Below, piece after piece: positions 61,864-64,000 of a stretch of DNA of 64,000 bases. The first letter of the stretch is position 1. The number at the start of each line of letters is the position of its first letter. Under the pieces are notes generated by a model. It ran no database searches, was not told the DNA's origin, and saw only the letters and a list, made by a program, of their open reading frames with translations. The stretch spans positions 1-64,000 of the forward strand of contig NZ_CP108070.1 in assembly GCF_036178845.1 (NCBI RefSeq), in the 5' to 3' direction. The DNA comes from Streptomyces sp. NBC_00271 (GTDB lineage Bacteria; Actinomycetota; Actinomycetes; Streptomycetales; Streptomycetaceae). The position numbers and the translations under genes are program-made.

Positions 61864-62673
61864 TCAGCGCCGGGACATGTAGAGGTCGAGGGCCTTGTGC
61901 AGGGCCTTGCTGAGCGGAAAGTCCCACTCGCCGAGGTATTCCACGGCCTCGCCGCCGGTGCCGGCCTTGAACCGGAGCAGGCCCAGCAGGTGATTGTCCT
62001 CCTCCAGGGTGTCGGTGATGCCGCGGAAGTCATAGATGCTCGCGTCGAGTTCGTGGGCGTCGGACATCATCCGCCACTGGATCGCGTTGTTCGGCTGGAC
62101 CTCGCGCTTGCGGCTGGTGGAAGCTCCGTAGGAGTACCAGACGTGTTCGCCGACGGTCAGCATGGTGGCCGCCGCAAGCACCTCACCCTCTTGGTGAGCG
62201 AGGTAAAGGCGCATGCGGTCCGGGTCCTCAGCCGTCAGCGCAGTCCACATCCTCTGGAAGTAGGCCAGCGGGCGCGGGATGAACCGGTCCCGCTCGGCGG
62301 TCTCGATGTAGATCTCATGAAAGGCGGGCAGGTCCTCGTATCCGCCCCGCACGATCTCGACGCCGGCCTTCTCCGCCTTCTTGATGTTACGGCGCCACTG
62401 CTGGTTCAAACCCCGCTGGACCTCCTCCAACGACCGCCCGGCGAAGGGAACTTGGAATACATACCGCGGCTGCCCGGCGGCGAAGCCGTCCTCGCCACCA
62501 GGCTCAGCCTGCTCCCAGCCCATCCTGCGCAGCCGGTCCGCGATGTCGAAAGTCCGCGGCTCGTGCACGGTGGCCTCCACATCCCGCAGCCGCCCGGCCA
62601 GCGGATCGGCGATCGCGGCCTTGACCGCCTCAGCACTCCAGCGGCGGGCCACCACCGGCGGCCCCAGCAGCAT
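61864..62673 (-). CDS. FemAB/FemX-family peptidyltransferase, lacking the N-terminal ~100 residues
   Basis: 269 residues from the ATG at 62673, which has GGAGG upstream. MLLGPPVVARRWSAEAVKAA, QQWRRNIKKAEKAGVEIVRG, YFQRMWTAL, EVLAAATMLTVGEHVWYSYG and AVEYLGEWDFPLSKALHKAL match FemX-like enzymes that add the first interpeptide-bridge residue to peptidoglycan precursors. Family members are ~370 residues; the first GNAT-half strands are absent. It lies 32 bp after the Y-polymerase stop, so may be co-expressed. Confidence 0.75.
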   Translation of the reverse strand: MLLGPPVVARRWSAEAVKAAIADPLAGRLRDVEATVHEPRTFDIADRLRRMGWEQAEPGGEDGFAAGQPRYVFQVPFAGRSLEEVQRGLNQQWRRNIKKAEKAGVEIVRGGYEDLPAFHEIYIETAERDRFIPRPLAYFQRMWTALTAEDPDRMRLYLAHQEGEVLAAATMLTVGEHVWYSYGASTSRKREVQPNNAIQWRMMSDAHELDASIYDFRGITDTLEEDNHLLGLLRFKAGTGGEAVEYLGEWDFPLSKALHKALDLYMSRR

Positions 62674-62705
62674 GGGCCTCGCCTCCACGGGTGGGGTCGG
62701 GCGGG

Positions 62706-63713
62706 TCAGGAGACGCGCAGGAGTGTGGTGGCGGGGCGGATCGCGCCGGGCCCGAACTTGGCGCGGATGCGGTCGCTGACTTCTTCGGCGACCAGCCGGG
62801 CCTCGCGCGCGCCGTCGAAGCTGATCTGCTCGGCAACCTGGTCGGCGGCGATGAGGTCCTCGCCTTTCAGGGTGATCCCGGTGAGGCAGCCGCGCTGGAG
62901 TCCTGCCGCGTCGATCAGCCGGTAGGCGAGCGTGCGGAGGTCGTCGTCGTGGGCGGAGGCCTCCGGGAGCCGGCGGGTCTTCTCCCACGTGGTGCCTTGG
63001 GCGAAGCGCAGCGCCAGGGTCAGGCCGCGGGCCGCCTGGCCACGGCGACGCAGCTGGAGGGCGAGGGTGACGACCAGGTCGAGCAGGGCCGCGCGGACGG
63101 CGGCGCCGTCCAGGATGTGCCGGGGGAAGGTGCGGCTCACGCTCGCGGAGGCGGGCAGGGCGCGCGGGGCCACAGGGCGGGGGTCGATGCCGCGGGCCCG
63201 GTCGGCCGCCTGGCGGCCGGCCCGGCCGCCCAGGAGGCGCTGCACCGTCGCCGGCGGAACGGCGGCGAGCAGGCCGACGCAGTGCACGCCGTAGTCGCGC
63301 AGGACCTGGGCCTGGCGGGGGCCGATGCCGTGGAGAGCTTCCACGGGCAGCGGTCCGAGCCAGTCGGCCACCTGGCCGGGGCCGACGGCGAGGACGCCGC
63401 CCGGCTCGGTGATCTGGCCGGAGGCGGTGGCCGCGACCGTGATGGACGGGCCGATCCCGACCCGCACGTCGACACCCAGCCGGGAAATGGTCCGCACCCG
63501 CAGCACCTCCCCCAGCCGACGCCCATCCACGCCGTGGTAGCGCAGCGCGCCCTTCAGCTCCACCAGGGCCGCCGACGGGGGCAGCGCCTGGACAACCGGG
63601 GACAGCTCCGCCAGCTGCTCAAGGACCTGCCGGTAGACGTCCTCCGCCAGCCGGTCCGGGCAGCGCACATGCATCACACTCCCCGCCCGTCGTGCCTCCG
63701 TCCCTGCCTCCAT
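62706..63713 (-). CDS. Y-family DNA polymerase-like protein (ImuB/DinB type)
   Basis: 335 residues from the ATG at 63713 (GGAGGAGG upstream). LRYHGVDGRRLGEVLRVRTI, VDVRVGIGPSITVAATAS, GIGPRQAQVLRDYGVHCVGL (helix-hairpin-helix thumb) and SASVSRTFPRHI (little-finger start) follow the Y-polymerase order. The N-terminal catalytic DxD (usually FxxDxxxF) is not seen, so, like ImuB, it may be a non-catalytic scaffold. Preceded by an SOS-type box. Confidence 0.82.
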   Translation of the reverse strand: MEAGTEARRAGSVMHVRCPDRLAEDVYRQVLEQLAELSPVVQALPPSAALVELKGALRYHGVDGRRLGEVLRVRTISRLGVDVRVGIGPSITVAATASGQITEPGGVLAVGPGQVADWLGPLPVEALHGIGPRQAQVLRDYGVHCVGLLAAVPPATVQRLLGGRAGRQAADRARGIDPRPVAPRALPASASVSRTFPRHILDGAAVRAALLDLVVTLALQLRRRGQAARGLTLALRFAQGTTWEKTRRLPEASAHDDDLRTLAYRLIDAAGLQRGCLTGITLKGEDLIAADQVAEQISFDGAREARLVAEEVSDRIRAKFGPGAIRPATTLLRVS

Positions 63714-63740
63714 GACACCCACCTCCTCCACCCCACGTTA

Positions 63741-63756
63741 TCGAACTAGAATTCGA
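63741..63756. promoter_or_regulatory. SOS (LexA) box
   Basis: TCGAACTAGAATTCGA matches the actinobacterial LexA consensus TCGAACNNNNGTTCGA with one mismatch. It is 28 bp upstream of the polymerase start, inside the divergent promoter region. Confidence 0.65.
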
Positions 63757-63804
63757 ACACGCGAGACGGAGAGACCGGTCACCCTCAGATCTAGAATCGG
63801 AAAC

Positions 63805-64000
63805 ATGTTCGATGACCTGCCACCTGACCTGGCGCGACTGCTCACCCTGCGGGTGTGGCACGCCATGTGGCTGCAGCGCATCGACACCAAGATCGCCGCC
63901 CTTCAGAAGCGGGAAGCCGAACAGGAACACGGCCAGAAGAACCGGCCGCAGGAGCCGGACTGGATCATCGAACTCGGCATCGGCAACGGACGCCCGCCCA
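63805..64000 (+). CDS. Conserved actinobacterial protein (DUF6233-like), cut by the window edge
   Basis: The ATG at 63805 opens MFDDLPPDLARLLTLRVWHA, LQRIDTKIAALQKREAEQEH and PDWIIELGIGNGRPP, then leaves the window. I recognise it as the start of a widespread Streptomyces family (DUF6233-like) with unknown function. Divergent from the polymerase; a weaker LexA-like half site (GTTCGA at 63807-63812) overlaps its start codon. Confidence 0.75.
   Translation, partial: MFDDLPPDLARLLTLRVWHAMWLQRIDTKIAALQKREAEQEHGQKNRPQEPDWIIELGIGNGRPP

Noticed and set aside
1..64000. tRNA or rRNA genes
   Set aside because: No cloverleaf-like or rRNA-like segment was recognised by eye; a tRNAscan run would be decisive.

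Overview
The window is the outer end of a linear Streptomyces-type replicon, either a chromosome arm or a large linear plasmid. GC content is very high, genes use GTG and TTG starts freely, and adjacent genes often overlap at GTGA or ATGA. The first ~315 bases are a packed run of inverted repeats with TTC/TGC loops, typical of Streptomyces telomeres. The first bases match the canonical telomere from about nucleotide 15, so the extreme tip is probably missing. A telomere-associated helicase follows directly. No tRNA, rRNA or CRISPR array was seen, and no replication origin was recognised.

Layout. (1) 1-3.7 kb: telomere, a conserved unknown protein and a translationally coupled subtelomeric helicase. 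(2) 3.9-11.5 kb: a defence-like island with a decaying nuclease, a membrane protein, a solitary OLD-family nuclease and a Gabija-like pair (gajA/gajB homologues overlapping by 14 bp). (3) 12.2-13.6 kb: a small ECF-type sigma-factor operon. (4) 13.9-20.1 kb: a Tn7-like transposition operon (tniQ, tnsA, tnsB, tnsC and a possible helix-hairpin-helix protein). Its TnsA homologue appears to lack active-site residues. (5) 20.2-25.7 kb: an 1112-residue protein of unknown function, then broken genes (a frameshifted ORF, a truncated CoiA-like gene and an Rhs fragment). (6) 25.7-32.7 kb: an ECF41/SigJ sigma factor with a recognisable target promoter before a quinone oxidoreductase - cupin - carboxymuconolactone decarboxylase (decayed) - SDR cluster, then MFS, HD-hydrolase and GlxA-like regulator genes. 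(7) 32.9-37.4 kb: a SpoIIE-type phosphatase, DUF488, an orphan Imm21 immunity gene, an ISL3 remnant, a truncated restriction-like nuclease and an AhpD-like gene.

(8) 37.9-47.2 kb holds the most coherent unusual system. A MarR regulator, a nitrilase, a Tat-exported alpha/beta hydrolase and an NTF2-like protein lie in a block where the palindrome GAGCATATGCTC, or a close variant, recurs in front of several of them and of a truncated second marR. One copy is the centre of a perfect 42-bp palindrome. An extra complete tatB-tatA-tatC operon sits immediately downstream of the Tat-dependent hydrolase. (9) 47.2-50.3 kb: an insertion-sequence graveyard (IS3, IS6, integrase-type and IS5 remnants). (10) 50.4-51.9 kb: a three-gene operon ending in a pentapeptide-repeat protein encoded by near-identical 15-bp repeats. 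(11) 52.4-61.0 kb: three paralogous ArsR genes, each with its own palindromic operator, around HATPase/STAS regulators, a SulP anion transporter, a phosphosulfolactate phosphatase and the remnant of a hydrogenase-4/complex-I-like cluster. (12) 61.2-64 kb: an IS-associated pseudogene, a 5'-truncated FemAB gene and a Y-family DNA polymerase behind a near-perfect SOS box, divergent from a conserved actinobacterial gene cut by the window edge.

Taken together this is accessory, rapidly remodelled arm DNA: mobile-element cores, defence genes, duplicated regulators and many half-decayed genes. Product names are from recognition of motifs and family resemblance in the sequence. No database search was run.
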